DNA of 64,000 nucleotides from Himantopus leucocephalus (lineage: Eukaryota; Chordata; Aves; Charadriiformes; Recurvirostridae), in NCBI GenBank assembly GCA_003993805.1, contig RSEF01000001.1:66253017-66317016 (forward strand). Direction: 5' to 3'. A program made the translations under genes and the position numbers. Below, one piece after another: positions 1 to 12,320 of this stretch (positions within the stretch are counted from its first letter, which is position 1; every line of letters begins with the position of its first letter). The notes below the pieces were generated by a model. The model was not told the DNA's origin, did no database searches, and saw nothing but the letters and a program-made list of their open reading frames with translations.

Positions 1-2920
1 CCCAACAAAAAACCCCACCGCAACCAAAAAAAACCCAAAACAAAACAAAAACCTGGTTGCATTTTGTTTCGTATCATTGTCTTTTATGTCACTATGCACC
101 TTAGTTTTATTGCTATAAAGCACATAGTCACTCTCTTGAAAGTTCATCCAACTTTTGCTTTGTTTGCTGTAAAAATGACAGCTTGTGTCATTTTATGGAT
201 GCGTATTTCCTTTCTTCCCATAGCTGCTGTTTACTAGCTTAAAAATATGTTGAATTCAGCTAGTAAAAGGTTTGATAATCAGACATAGGTTAGTCATGTA
301 AAGCTGCCCTTGCTACTTGCTGACTTCTGAAATGGTCCTGTTGCACTGCAGATATAAATTGTATTTATTTTTCTTATAATTCATGAATCATTATACACTA
401 GTGAGACTATCTTCTCTTTTTTCCCCCTTTTTTTAAACTTACAAATAATTTCTGTGGCAGGATGACATGTGTATGTATATTTTATATTTTACATAGTCGT
501 TATTTATTTAGAGGTTTCCTATTAAATAATTCTTGGTTCGTATTCATTGTTCATTTGCTGGACTGATTTCAGTTTTATCTATGTATGCTTTCTTCGCCCC
601 CTCCCTCCTCCCTGCTCAGAAGAAAGGAATTATATCATATACTTCACTTATTTTTACTGTTCTTTGTAATTCTTGGACTACATTCTTGGACTAGCTCTGC
701 AAGCTTGGAGACTGGTGAGGATAGTTAAATACTCTCCCTTTTTTCATGAACACGTTCTAACAAGTTCTTTAGTTGTTAGTGGGATTAAAAAAGAAATAAT
801 TGTAAAAGGCATACTTTTTTGAACTGTCCTTTTCTTTCCTGTGTTGGTAGAAGTCCTGTAATAAAGACTACAGTGGGCTAATTGTTCATGTACAAGTGAA
901 AGAATTTCAAAACTGAGTAATTAATTAGGGTAATGCTTCCCATTACACTTGTATTTTGCTGTTCAAAGTTTGTTTGCAACAGAGGATCTTTGCTGACCGG
1001 CAGATTTTACCTTTCAATAAAATTGGCAACCTCTCCAAAAATGTGGCAAAGACTTGGAACTTATTTTGTGCCCATTTATATTTTACTAAATATACTATAT
1101 TCGAGTTATTCTCTCTTTCTGACCTTTAAATCAGTTATTGGGCATCTGGTACACACTAATGCCTCACCTTGGTTCCATATGAGAGGAACAGACAGAGAGG
1201 GACAAAGAAAAAATAGCAGGGATGCAGTATGATACATGTCTTGGGGAAAAAAAAAGAGAGGGTAAAAGGAGAGAAGTTTCAAATTTTTAAATAAATAGAT
1301 GTAAATGAATGATGCCTTTCCATGTGACCAATTTTAGTGTACACAGGGATCTTTCTTCACTGCAAGTAGAGGGAAGAATGTGTTTGGCTGGGCAGTAGGT
1401 AGTTCAAGAACTTTACATCCGTACATTTTTGTCTTTTTTAGTAAGTTGGATAAAACAAAACTATAATTATCAAATAAAAGAATCATGTATTGTGTGTAGT
1501 CTTTTGAGTAAGAACTCTTTACATTAGGCCCACCTCGTAGTTCACAGAAAGAGGAGAAAAGAGGAAAAAAAGGCACCACAAAGGAAGAAGGAGATAATAT
1601 ACTGTAGAACAGTTAGATAAGGAAAGGAAAAAATTACTTCTCTTTTGGGCTTTGAGTCTCATTCTCATTCTAATAGCTTTCTACTTTTAGCTTACCCAGT
1701 GAAAGGTACCTTACTATCTTTTCTGCTGGCTCTGCTGCAGAGGTTGTTACCAGTCAATGCAGAAGGGTAGTAACTTCTAAAAACTCTACAGCAATTCTTC
1801 CAGGAGTAATTTTAGCTCCACCAAGATAACATTAAAGTAGTAATTGCCTGAATTTGCAGCCTTTGTAATAAGCCATAATACATGGGTGAGAATACTTTTT
1901 TATATACTAAATATTATTCTTCTTTGTAAAGTGTTTGTGTTCTACATTAAGTACTTCAACCTGTTAATTTAAAATATGTTTTGCGTTGACTTGTCTAAAT
2001 TCTGAAAGTTTAGACAAAATGTATTTAACATTAAATACATGACCACAGTTCTCATAAAACTAAATATATGTAAAAGTGGAATGTTTGCACAGTTTATACA
2101 TATATATATTTGCCATTAGGATAATTTTTCCATTATTTACCTCACTGTTGAATTAGGAGGTCTTGGATCACTGTAATAGCTTCTGTGTGGCTCTCATGTA
2201 TAATCCCATGATTATAAAACCAAGTAATCAAAAAAAAAATAGTATTCTTTCTGTGGAGGCAGCTCTTCGCCTTATAAGCTCAGCTTTACGATGGTACTCA
2301 CTGCTGTTTGCAGTTGTGTTCCTATGAAATATGATGCAATTCTGATGAATAGATGCAAGCAGCAGAATTGTGGCTGTGAATTTCCAGACTCAGACAGGTT
2401 ATGAAACAACTGAACTACTGATATAAATGTTTCAATATTACACATTGTGCTTGCATCATTTTAGATATGCTATTTATGGGAAGATTACCGTATTATCTGT
2501 GCTTTGGAAAGAAGAGGGTGTACACATGTTATGAATTTGTGTATAAACAAAAAGCATTTTCAGTACATTAAGTTACTTTTTTTTAGTAGATATGTTACAA
2601 AATAATGTTTTATATTCCACATCCTTATTGCATTTTTATCATAAAGCATCATAAAAACCCTCTCTTCAAAACTCCTACTTTGCACAGATCCGTCCTTCAG
2701 AAGATGGGAGACAATGATCACAGATGGTAGATGTTAACCATCTTGTTTAGTGCAATAGTTGAAACTTTAGGTGCAGTAGTGATAAAGGCTATTAAAATTC
2801 CTCAATTGCATGGTGTGTGTTAGAATTTATTTTAGAATTCTAAATTATGAAAAACTTATGTCTTGATAGTTAAACAGGTTTTATTTGTTTGCTTGTTTGT
2901 TTTCTATATTATTATTTTAG
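1..2920. other. SLC41A2 intron, no exon seen
   Basis: This AT-rich sequence precedes the first visible exon. The first 55 bases are a low-complexity A/C-rich tract. No splice-bounded segment resembling the preceding SLC41 exon, no CR1 end and no RNA gene could be recognised. The ORFs here are short, with the composition of random AT-rich DNA. Confidence 0.6.
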
Positions 2921-3068
2921 AGACATATTACTATGTATCTCCTTTGGTTGGTGCCTTTTTTTTGGCTCTGACTCCGATGGGGATTGTCATAGCTGCCAAA
3001 CACCCAGCTACCAGAACTGTTCTCCATTCAGGATGGGAGCCTGTTATAACTGCCATGGTTATAAGCAG
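2921..3068 (+). CDS. SLC41A2: SLC41A2 internal coding exon (start of second MgtE-like half)
   Basis: This exon encodes part of a plasma-membrane Mg2+ transporter of the SLC41 family, related to bacterial MgtE. It follows a clean acceptor (attattttag) and ends at AG|gtaagt. The 148 bp consist of two bases completing a codon, 48 codons, and two bases of the next codon. The translation contains [17 protein letters not shown], a membrane segment, then [20 protein letters not shown] and AMVIS. The AAKHPATRT and SGWEP segments match SLC41A2 as I remember it, and fit SLC41A1 (AAKNSFTRK) less well. The residue after LTPM is Gly (GGG at 2980-2982), where the SLC41 proteins I know have Trp. The preceding exon was not found in bases 1-2920 and should lie to the left of the window. 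SLC41A3 cannot be strictly excluded without alignment. Confidence 0.93.
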
Positions 3069-3636
3069 GTAAGTCTATTTGTCTTACTTCGTCTTGATAG
3101 TCACCCCATGACTCTATATATCTTATTTAACACCTGATTGTACTTAAAAGAAATGTTTAAGGAGCCTCTAGAATGTAGAGTGTGAATAAACTGTAATCTT
3201 CCCAAAACGAGGAAGTTACGAAGTTAAGTCACAGATGGGAAGGAGTTGGGGAGACAGCAGCAGGCTGTGGCAATGACTGAGCAGAAGTGTGCCCCATCAA
3301 ATGAAGGAAATGGCGAGATATTTATTTCCTTCAGTTTCCAGTCAAGATTGCATGCAGATCTAAAAGATTATTTAGTCAAACAAAAACCATGAATCTTGAA
3401 AGGGGAGTGACTGGCTGAAATTTTATGGTCTTTGTTATACAATAAGTCAATTTTGATATATAAATAACTATAGCAATGTTAGTCTGTAGCTGAGAAAGAA
3501 GTAATGGCGGGGGGAAGATGAATGAAGAAGAAAATTGTGGCTTGAAGGTGTTATAAGATAGATTGCTAACAAAGTTTTGAAATGCTAATTAAAGTAACTA
3601 CTTGCCTTATTTCAAATATTGTACTTTGTTTTTCAG
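3069..3636 (+). other. SLC41A2 intron
   Basis: This short 568-bp intron has GT and AG ends (gtaagt...tttttcag). I see no repeat or gene inside it. Confidence 0.85.
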
Positions 3637-3716
3637 TATTGGTGGCCTTATTCTGGACACAACTGTATCTGATCCTAACTTAGTTGGAATTGTTGTTTAT
3701 ACCCCAGTAATTAATG
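3637..3716 (+). CDS. SLC41A2: SLC41A2 internal coding exon
   Basis: This 80-bp exon lies between the acceptor tttttcag and the donor G|gtaagg. Its first base completes the split Ser codon of the upstream exon (AG+T), so the joined reading is [17 protein letters not shown]. The exon continues with [14 protein letters not shown], and its last G starts a split Gly codon. This is the SSIGG...DTTVSDPNL...YTPVING stretch of the second MgtE-like repeat of SLC41 proteins. That region contributes membrane helices and acidic residues of the Mg2+ pathway (family knowledge; the roles of individual residues here are inferred). It sits 568 bp downstream of the preceding exon and is followed by an intron of about 14.7 kb. 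The exon is intact, with no stop or frameshift. Confidence 0.93.
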
Positions 3717-6700
3717 GTAAGGCTCTGGCAGGATTATGTGCTACTACAGATTAATTGATATACCTTGGTTTGAGAAAAGTCTATTACAGTAAATTTCTGT
3801 TATGCTAATTAGTATCTGATATATTAATTTCAAGTGTTTATTTTGATGTCAACAGTTGTTTATTTGAACACTTAAGAAGTGCTTCCTGATCTTATTTACT
3901 ACAATGATGAAAACATGATAGACAATGTGAGAAGTAGGCACCTAAAGCATGCGTTAAGAAACTGAAAGTGTAAATAGGGAAGCAGTATAGTAAAATATTA
4001 AATGGTCAAATATTATATTGAAATGGTTTTTCAAACGATTTTCTTATGAACATCCAAGGGCAAATTTTCAAAACAGTAATTTACTGTTTACATGTAACGT
4101 ACATGGATATAAGAACTAACAGGAATGCTACCAGGAATGTAAATAGATTTCTGAAGGAAAAATGTGTGTTGTCTCCCACGCTAGGTATTCACTTTCCAGG
4201 TGTGTAAGAATGTGTTTGTGAAAATTTGGTCCTTAAGTTAAGTGTTCTAACAATAACAAGGCAAGTTTTGTAAAAATAGTTAATATCTTAGACTGATGCA
4301 GTTTTAAAATGTTTTGTGGTATTTTGTATCACAGGGTTGATACATATTTAGCTTGCAATAATTATAATCACCAGATCTGTTCCCCCTGTAGAACAGCTTA
4401 GCTGTTCTTTTCCCCTTTTGTATTTCTCCATTTTATTTCTTACATTATTTTGCACTTTTATGTATTGTTGATTTTTAAACCATTTCTCCAATTATCAGGA
4501 TGATTCTGACTTCTAATTTTTGGCTTACAGAGTGGTTTTTACTTAACTTGGCCTTTGCAAATTCCATATGGGTATGTTCTATTCTGATTTCTAAGCAATC
4601 AATTAAAAGAATTACAACCACTTTTTTTCCACCTTGATAACAAAATGTTAATATGGACACTGGGTTTTAGTTTTGAACCACATTGCCCTGATACAATTAA
4701 TTTTCCAGAGGTTGCTAATGGAAACGTAGCATAGGATAGCACCAAAACGTTTTGATAAGATTTACTACAGTTGAGGGTTAGTATATCTATTGCTGCAACC
4801 ATTAGACAAGCTGTTCAGTTAGAGGAGGAAATTGTAGTGTTTTGACAGAAGCATGTTCTTGGCAAATTCATGTTAGCTCTTGTTTTACAGCTTTCATGTC
4901 TTCTAGATGCTTATAAATTGTCTTTTTAATAATTTGTTCTAATACTTACATAGGAATATAAATTTCACTAAATATACAGATTCCCCAGATCATCCTTTTT
5001 GGCCCTTTTTAAAGATATATTTTCTGTTGTCCCTATTATAGCCCTCTGGTATTCTATAATCTCCAAGATAATCAGTTTGAAAAAATGATCACTGATAATT
5101 CATGGATTGTTGATCCAGCTCTCTAAAGATGCACTAAATTTGACTTACCCTCAGGCCCTAATGCATATCAATTTGTGATCTGATACCACCATTTTTAAGA
5201 AGGCAGCAGACAAAAGGAACTGAGTGTTTCAATCTTTCATAGAGCATGTTGCTTATTCTTCTTTCCCATTAAGGTCCTGTATTTCCTTTCTTCTTATTTT
5301 TAATGTGAAGCATTTCTATCTTGCCCTTTGTGTTCCTTGCTAACTGTAAATCACTTTTTACACTTCAGCCTTTATGTTTTCTTGCCTGTGCCTTACCTAT
5401 ATTAATTCGAAATTGCAAGTACTTGCATCTACCTTTTGTGTGTTTCCATTTTGATTTCCAGGTACCTCAAAAGCAGGGCAGACATGTTGATCTTAAACTT
5501 TTTTCTGCTTTACATCTGTAACGTTTCTTATAATAGTCCTTTTTGGTAATCCTCTGGATTTGCTTCCAGAGAGAAGAAGATTGTTTTTTCTTTTTAGGCA
5601 GGGGTACCCAAATCCAGTTTTACGAGTGGTCCTGCTTTCCTAGGTGACATCCCTTGATTATGAAAGCCAACAACCCTCTGGTGATTGTTTCTTACTGCTT
5701 CCCCATAGGCTTCTATTTCCACTCCAGTGCATTACCAGAATACTTCTGGATTTTCTCTATAGACTTGCTTATTCTAGACTTCCTACCTACAATGGATACA
5801 CGCCTTTCTCAAGGCCTCATGCTTCTTCCAGATGTTGCAATGATGATGGTCTTTTACCCTGTAGCAGTTATGGACTGCTCTTGTAAGTGGAACTATGCAT
5901 CCTATTCAAGGTCATTTTCTTTCACAGAAATTGGTTGTGAAACCTGGACTGCCTCTGTGTTTACATTTTACCTTTTTAACATTTTTAGCTAATGATTTGA
6001 CTTAAGTAAATTACTTTAATTGCTAAGAATGACCTCTTACTATAAACATGCCTCTAGAGAAATAGGTAAATGTACCACTTTGTTTCTTTCATAAGTTTTT
6101 CAACAGAATTAAGGCAATGTGCATACGTTCCTTTGAACTATCTTTAGAGAAAAAGAACTAGCCAAAAGCTGGATGTAGCCCTGGATGATTAGCTGACAAG
6201 TGAAAGACATCCTTGAAGAATGAGGCAGGCGGAAGAGAGGGAAAGCTGGGGCTATTGGAGCAGGCAGAGAGAGAAGGAGTCCTTCAAGAAGGCAGGGACA
6301 GCAAGAGGCATTCTTGTAGCTGTCTCATTCCCTCAGTGGTCCTCTGGTGATGATTCCTCTGATGATTGTACCATCCACATTCAAAATGTTGCTTTTTCAT
6401 AAGAAGTTTTGCATTTCTAGACTGCTCTTGGCCTTTGCTATCTGCCCCCCGGAGAACTACACAATGCCTGAGAATGTTATTTTCCAAGCCAAACTCCATT
6501 GTTCATCTGGATTTTTCATGCTTAGCTCCTTTTTTCGTTAGGAGTAAAGCCGTCTTTTCCCAGCTCTCAAAGTTTAAACTTCTTCAGTGACTAGTAATGG
6601 ACTGTCAGTGAGTTGTTAGTAGTCCTGTGTCCATATTTTCAGGACCTGTGCTATTATCCCAAACTTAAACTCTACATTGTGAGAAACTTCATACCAAGCT

Positions 6701-7339
6701 CCATTTTGGAGCTCATGACAAGCTCACAACAAGCCTAATAGGCCAAGACTAGAGTCTTGCAACAGTAGCATAAGGTAAAGTTCGCTTAAGGCCCATGCGA
6801 TAATGCTTTTGCAGTGCCACTGGGCAACGACAGAAGCACTAAGGAATTCTGGTTTTCCCTTATCCACAAAAGAGCAGAGGGGAACAATGTGTAAGTGTTG
6901 GATGTGCATGTGCTCACCCCCTCAACCTTCAGAATTTTAAGGATAGAGGCGTTTCTATTGGAAAATTTAGAGAAAATATGTTCTATGTAGAGGATGCAGA
7001 GTGGCCCTGTTTTATGGTACACCTCCTGGAAAAGGAAATTTTAGGTAGGTGAATTTTTGGGTTGCTGTTAGATTAGCCTCTCCCGGGTTTCATAATTCTA
7101 CTCGCACCTTTTGATATTACTTGTCAGTATAGTGTAGTAAACTGGAGTTTAGGAAATACTTCAGTTAAAAAAGCTAATCTGTTGACACTTTTTTATGGAC
7201 ACAAAAGGTGTGCTAGACCACTTAACAGATGGCTTTTTAAATATTACTGTGGCAGAAAGCTTTCTTTACCACTGCTTTCCTGGCCTTGGAATTCTTATTG
7301 CAAGCGTAAGTAGCAAAAGGAGCTGCAGGTTTCCCCCTC
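3717..7339 (+). other. SLC41A2 large intron, left part
   Basis: This is the beginning of the 14.7-kb intron that ends at 18369. It is AT-rich, with a slightly more GC-balanced patch around 6190-6460 that contains overlapping short ORFs on both strands without recognisable similarity. No CR1 end was identified. Confidence 0.6.
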
Positions 7340-7524
7340 AAAACAGGCTGGACCGATGGGCCGAGGCCAACTGTATGAGGTTCANNNNNNNNNNNNNNNN
7401 NNNNNNNNNNNNNNNNNNNNNNNNNNNNNNNNNNNNNNNNNNNNNNNNNNNNNNNNNNNNNNNNNNNNNNNNNNNNNNNNNNNNAAAGGTCTCTTCCAAC
7501 CTTAACAATTCTATGATTCTATGA
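7340..7524 (+). mobile_element. CR1 LINE fragment interrupted by a 100-N gap
   Basis: Left of the gap the plus strand reads as CR1 ORF2 (DRWAEANCMRF at about 7350-7384), the segment after the reverse-transcriptase catalytic core. Right of the gap is the CR1 3' end (ggtctcttccaacctt...attctatgattctatg). Both sides are in the same orientation, so the gap lies inside one CR1 copy and its true length is unknown. Confidence 0.88.
7385..7484. other. Assembly gap, exactly 100 N
   Basis: A run of exactly 100 Ns with CR1 on both sides. The round length suggests a placeholder rather than a measured size. Confidence 0.95.
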
Positions 7525-10500
7525 AAACGCATTTTAAGTGCCTTTTCCTTTCACTTACCTTAAAGTTTGTTGCTCCTATGACACAGAAAACCTGAAAGAA
7601 ACCAGGGAAACCTGGAAGAAATATTGTAACCTATTGGGATCGTGTCCTCATTTGAGGACAGTGTAAATTTGTCCAGGATTTGAAGCTGTCACTGTTTTTT
7701 TCAGTGCCGGTTGCCTTATCTCAAAATCCCGAACAGTATGCACTGCGAAGTTGTCAGGCGTTAGGTTTCCTGTGTGCACCATTAAGTAGCTTTCAACCTG
7801 GTCCTGTCTAACTACGTCTTCTCAGGTGTGAGACAAATTACTTTCATCACATATGTTACAGTGTGGAGCCATAAATCTTCTGGTTTAAGAAATACTGGTC
7901 TGGAATTTGAGCAACCTCAAGGGTTCCTACCCCTATTAACAATAACTGCAAATATTTGCCAAGAATATTAAAATAGTTCTTAAGCAGACAGGCATTTATA
8001 GTCAGCTTTACTGTTGGTGACCAGAAGTATTTCACGACTGCTTTTCCAATTTTCCCCTGTTAATCACATTTCTTGAGATGAGTAATTATTTTTAATTCAG
8101 TGGTTGGTTGGGTTAAACTGTAACTCTGCTTTTTAAAAATAAATAAATAATTTTGTGGTTTCAGCCATTGTGGTGCTTAAAAACTACTTGAGATTTAGAT
8201 GTCTGTGTTTGATGTGCTGAAGTTCTGAATAAAATAACAAAGCCCAAGCGTGGCTGTGCTTCAGCCTAGATACTCAAGTTGATCTTTATGTTTTTTAATG
8301 GATGAGATGGTTAAAATTTGCAAATCCTCTTACAGCATCACAGCGTGTTGAATTTGGCTCAGGAAGTGCAATTTGCAAGTAACTGAATTCCTTTTGTGTA
8401 GAAAAAAGATAATGCCTTAAACAATTATACGCTTCTGAATATGCAGCAGAAATGAACTAAGGTGCAGTTACCAGATAGAGCCACTTTCCTCTCCATTTTT
8501 GTTGTATGCTTAGACAAAACATTGTGAGATATCTTCTAAGTATTTGCATTTCAGGAGTTACTGCATAATAACAAACATTTTGGTAGACCTTACCCAATTT
8601 TTATGCATTTTGTAGAATGACAGATCTGCAAATTAATTCTGAAAACATCTGAAAATCAGAAATGCTTTGCAGGTTTCATGTAGAAAAATTTGCCTTTGCA
8701 GATGGTTTGAAGCAACACTCTTTAAGGGTAACATAAAACTGTTGTAGTATTTCTTACTCTTTGGCTGTACATATTGTAAGATTATTTGATATCCGGAGAG
8801 AATAAATGTAGATCAAGGAATATGAGAAACCCATATGAGAAAATCTAACACAAAACTTACTGAATGTCTGTTGTCTGGGATATGAAAGTTAAGCTTACAT
8901 AGTATATTCCCCAAACCTTACCTTTTTTATCTATTAGTAGGATAAATTGAATGACAGACTTTCAGGTTTTTCAGAGAGCTTTTGCTGGAAAGGGTGTGCT
9001 TTGGAGAATATGGAAAGAAAATACCCAGAAACCACTCCTCAAAAAAGAAAATGCATTTTTTAATAACTTTGTATATTTTAATCTCTTATAGTATAGTTGT
9101 ACTCTCAGCTTTCATACAACAGAGAAGTGCTTTGATTAGAAGATAACCATTGTCTCAGACAGTTGAGCATTTGAAATTTGCCTCTGTAAATTACAAGGGA
9201 AAGCATTAGTGTACCTGTATGGTAGTAGAGCAATTTAGCTGGGTAGCAAATTTGTTTTTCTGCATCCTGAATTGGAAAGAGTGTGATAGTCTCAGAAGGT
9301 ACCTATACTGTACAAAAACTTTATAATTCAGTCTTTATTTTCACATGAAAAAGGAGGAGGAGTTTGATTCTGGTTATTTAATTTCAATGCATTATTGGGT
9401 TATAGTTTTTCTACTTTTTAGTTGATAGCCTTTTCAGGTAAATCTGTATATTTTTTCAGTAATTATTACTTTTCATGTCAAAATTATAGCTAGAATATTT
9501 TCATTTTTTGACAATCAGGGAACAGTTTTTAATTAGGTATAAGAAAGAAATGATTTATAAGGCAAATGAAACAGAAACTACTCCATTTTAAAATGTAGGA
9601 GTTTGCATATATAATACTGTCTCAAAGACTTCTCTTAAGAAGCATCCCTAGAGGAAAAGCTAATAATTTCCAACTGTCTTCCCCCAAACATTTTTAAGTG
9701 TTAAAAGAAATGCTACAAAGTGCAAAGGAAGATAGAAGAAATGTGGATGAAAAAACATCACAAACAGTACCTAGTTAAGCTAGGCTTCTATTCTAAGTAT
9801 TTTACTTGCATAAAGCATGATTTTTTGAAGTTAGTGGTAGAGAGGTCAGGGCAAAAATTGATCTTGAATTTTCTGAAAGATAATCTGATTATTCAAAAAT
9901 ATAGATGTTTTGGTCACTGTTGTAACTGAGATTCTTTTCCTTCCTTTTCATTTCATTTTTGGAATACAAATGACATCAAAGAGCAAGTTGTTGAACTCTA
10001 GAAAGACTAATTGGCACAACTGACTGTTTTGAACTATGGATCATATTCAGGGGTGCACAAAAGTGAGAATGTTCTTGCCTTCCTTCTCTTGATAGATTTA
10101 CAAGAAAAATGAATTTGGGAATTGCATTGGTCTAATTCTTCCCTTATGTGAATATTAGTTGATTTTTGTCCCATCGCACAAGCTATATTGTAGACGCTTA
10201 GGGAAGCGAAATGGTATTCTGTTGCTGGCTAATCTTTCTCCATAGAACTGGATTGCTAAAAATCTTTGATCCCAATGAATTGATATGCATATGGTTTGCC
10301 ATTCCTACACAATTACTTGTGTGCCACATCATACAACTGTTCTTTATAGTCTCGTGAACAGTTATGGCACTGGTCATTAAAGCTGAGTGTGTACGGTTTA
10401 TTTTGTGGTCTCAGTGCTTTCATAGGAGGCAGTTTTCTGCAGGAACCTTTCTTCATTTATATATATTTAAGAAAAAGAAGAAAGGAAGCATGAGATGGTG

Positions 10501-11451
10501 ACCTATGGGAGAAGAAGTGACCTTATAAAAAAGGTAGTCAAATACTGCTTTGGAAAATCGCTCTTACGTGTCATACAGTTCTTCCCTGGTGCTAAACAAG
10601 TACATTAAACCAGATTTTTTACTAATTAATAATAATTTAATTCTTCTCTTTTTCTGGAATCCCTGATTAGATATTCTAAATGTAACTCACAGAAATACTA
10701 AACATTTATTGGTACAAATGAAATAATTGAGAAGTCTGCTTTAAATACTAAAACATTTTGGGAAAAAAAAGACTTAAATATTTTACATTGGATATGTAAA
10801 ACTGAAAAATGCTCTTTGCAGAGAGTGCAAAAATATCACTTCACAGGTATGTTTTAAAAATAAATGCATTAATGTTTGTAAAGCACTCAGCTTTATATTG
10901 ACAAGCACCACTGAAAAGCAGAAAGGAAGCTAGTAAGTCTCTATTCAGTCCAAGCTTTGAATAGTGCATATTAAATAAGACTATCAGGTATTCATTATAT
11001 GCTAGGGATAACGCAAATTATCAAAGTGATGTTTAGTTAGGCAATACTTTGTGGCACTGAATTAGAGGTCTGAGAGGAAGAATAGTAGTCATATTATTCA
11101 ACTGCATCAGAATTTTTTCCAATTCTGTGGAACATTTACATATAGGTTAGAGGGCTGCATCTACTATGAACGTTGGCTTTGGAACACCTTAATTCTGGGT
11201 GCCTGGCCTGCAGATGAACTAAAAACCTGAGCAAGGGGCTCCCAACAGTGTCTGAAAGACAGTGAGCTGCCTTGAAAAATCACAGGAAGACAAGTGCCTT
11301 CTCTGCTCAAGATTCAAAATTTAGAGTCCCTTTCTAAGGTTATGTGGATACATCTTTTATTCAAAAGCAATAAGTATGTAGTGGTCACTCTGCTCGTTTG
11401 AAACATAGCTGAAATAGAGTTGGAAGAGGTGGATTTATTTACTTTTTTATA
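7525..11451 (+). other. SLC41A2 large intron, no recognised element
   Basis: AT-rich intronic DNA. No coding exon, CR1 end, tandem array or RNA gene was recognised. The longest non-repeat ORF (about 69 codons, 9720-9929) looks like chance. Confidence 0.6.
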
Positions 11452-12320
11452 AAACCACAGAATCATTTAGGTTGGAAGAGACCTTTTGAGATGTAGTACA
11501 ACCCCCTGCTTGAGCAGAGTCCACTAGAGCAGGTTGTCCAGTACTATGTCCAGTTTGGTTTTGAATATCTCCACAGATGGAGACTCCACAAACTTTCTGG
11601 GCAACCTGTTCCAGTGCCTGACCACACTCACTGCATAAAAAGCGGGGTTTTTTCTATTCAGATGGAATACCTTGTGTTTGAATTTTTTCTCATTGCCTCT
11701 TGTTCTGTCAGTGGGTACTACTGAGAAGAACCTGGGCCCCTTGTCTTCCTCCATCCCCTCAGGTATTTATATACATTGATAAGATCTCCCTGAGCCTTCT
11801 CTTCTCCAGGCTGAACAGTCACAGCACTCAGCCTCTCCTCATACAAAAGATGCTACAGTCCCTGTGGTCCTGTGGTGGACTCACTCCAGTAAGTCCATTT
11901 CTTGTACCGGGAAGCTCAGAAATGGACATGGTAGTCCAGATGTGGCCTCACCAGTGCAGAGTACAGAGGAAGCATCACCTCTCTTGGCCTGCTGGTGATA
12001 CTTTTCCTAATGTAGCCCAGGATGCTGTCAGCTTTCTTTGCCATGAAGATGGATTGCAGGGTCATGGTGAACTTCTTGTCCTCCAGTACCCCTGGCTCCT
12101 TCTCCGCAGAGCTGCTTTCCAGATGGTTGGCTCCCAGCCTGTACTGGTGCATGGGGTTATTCCTACCCAGATACAGGACATTGAGTTTCCTCTTGCTGAC
12201 CCCCATGAGATTCCTCTTGACCCAATTCTCCAGCCTATCCAGTACCCTCTGAATCACAGTACAACCCTCTGGTTTATCAGCAACTCCTCCCAGTTTTCCC
12301 TGGAAAATGTTACCCTGTTT
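11452..12320 (-). mobile_element. CR1 LINE, 5'-truncated, antisense
   Basis: The CR1 3' end lies at the left (cacagaatcatttaggttgg) and the element runs leftward on the minus strand. The minus-strand translation shows the C-terminal part of CR1 ORF2: [44 protein letters not shown], and near the 3' end VSVVRHWNRLPRKF. About 150 codons at 11916-12380 remain open, but the reverse-transcriptase core is missing, so the copy is dead. The plus-strand 232-codon ORF over the same bases is its antisense shadow. Confidence 0.93.
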
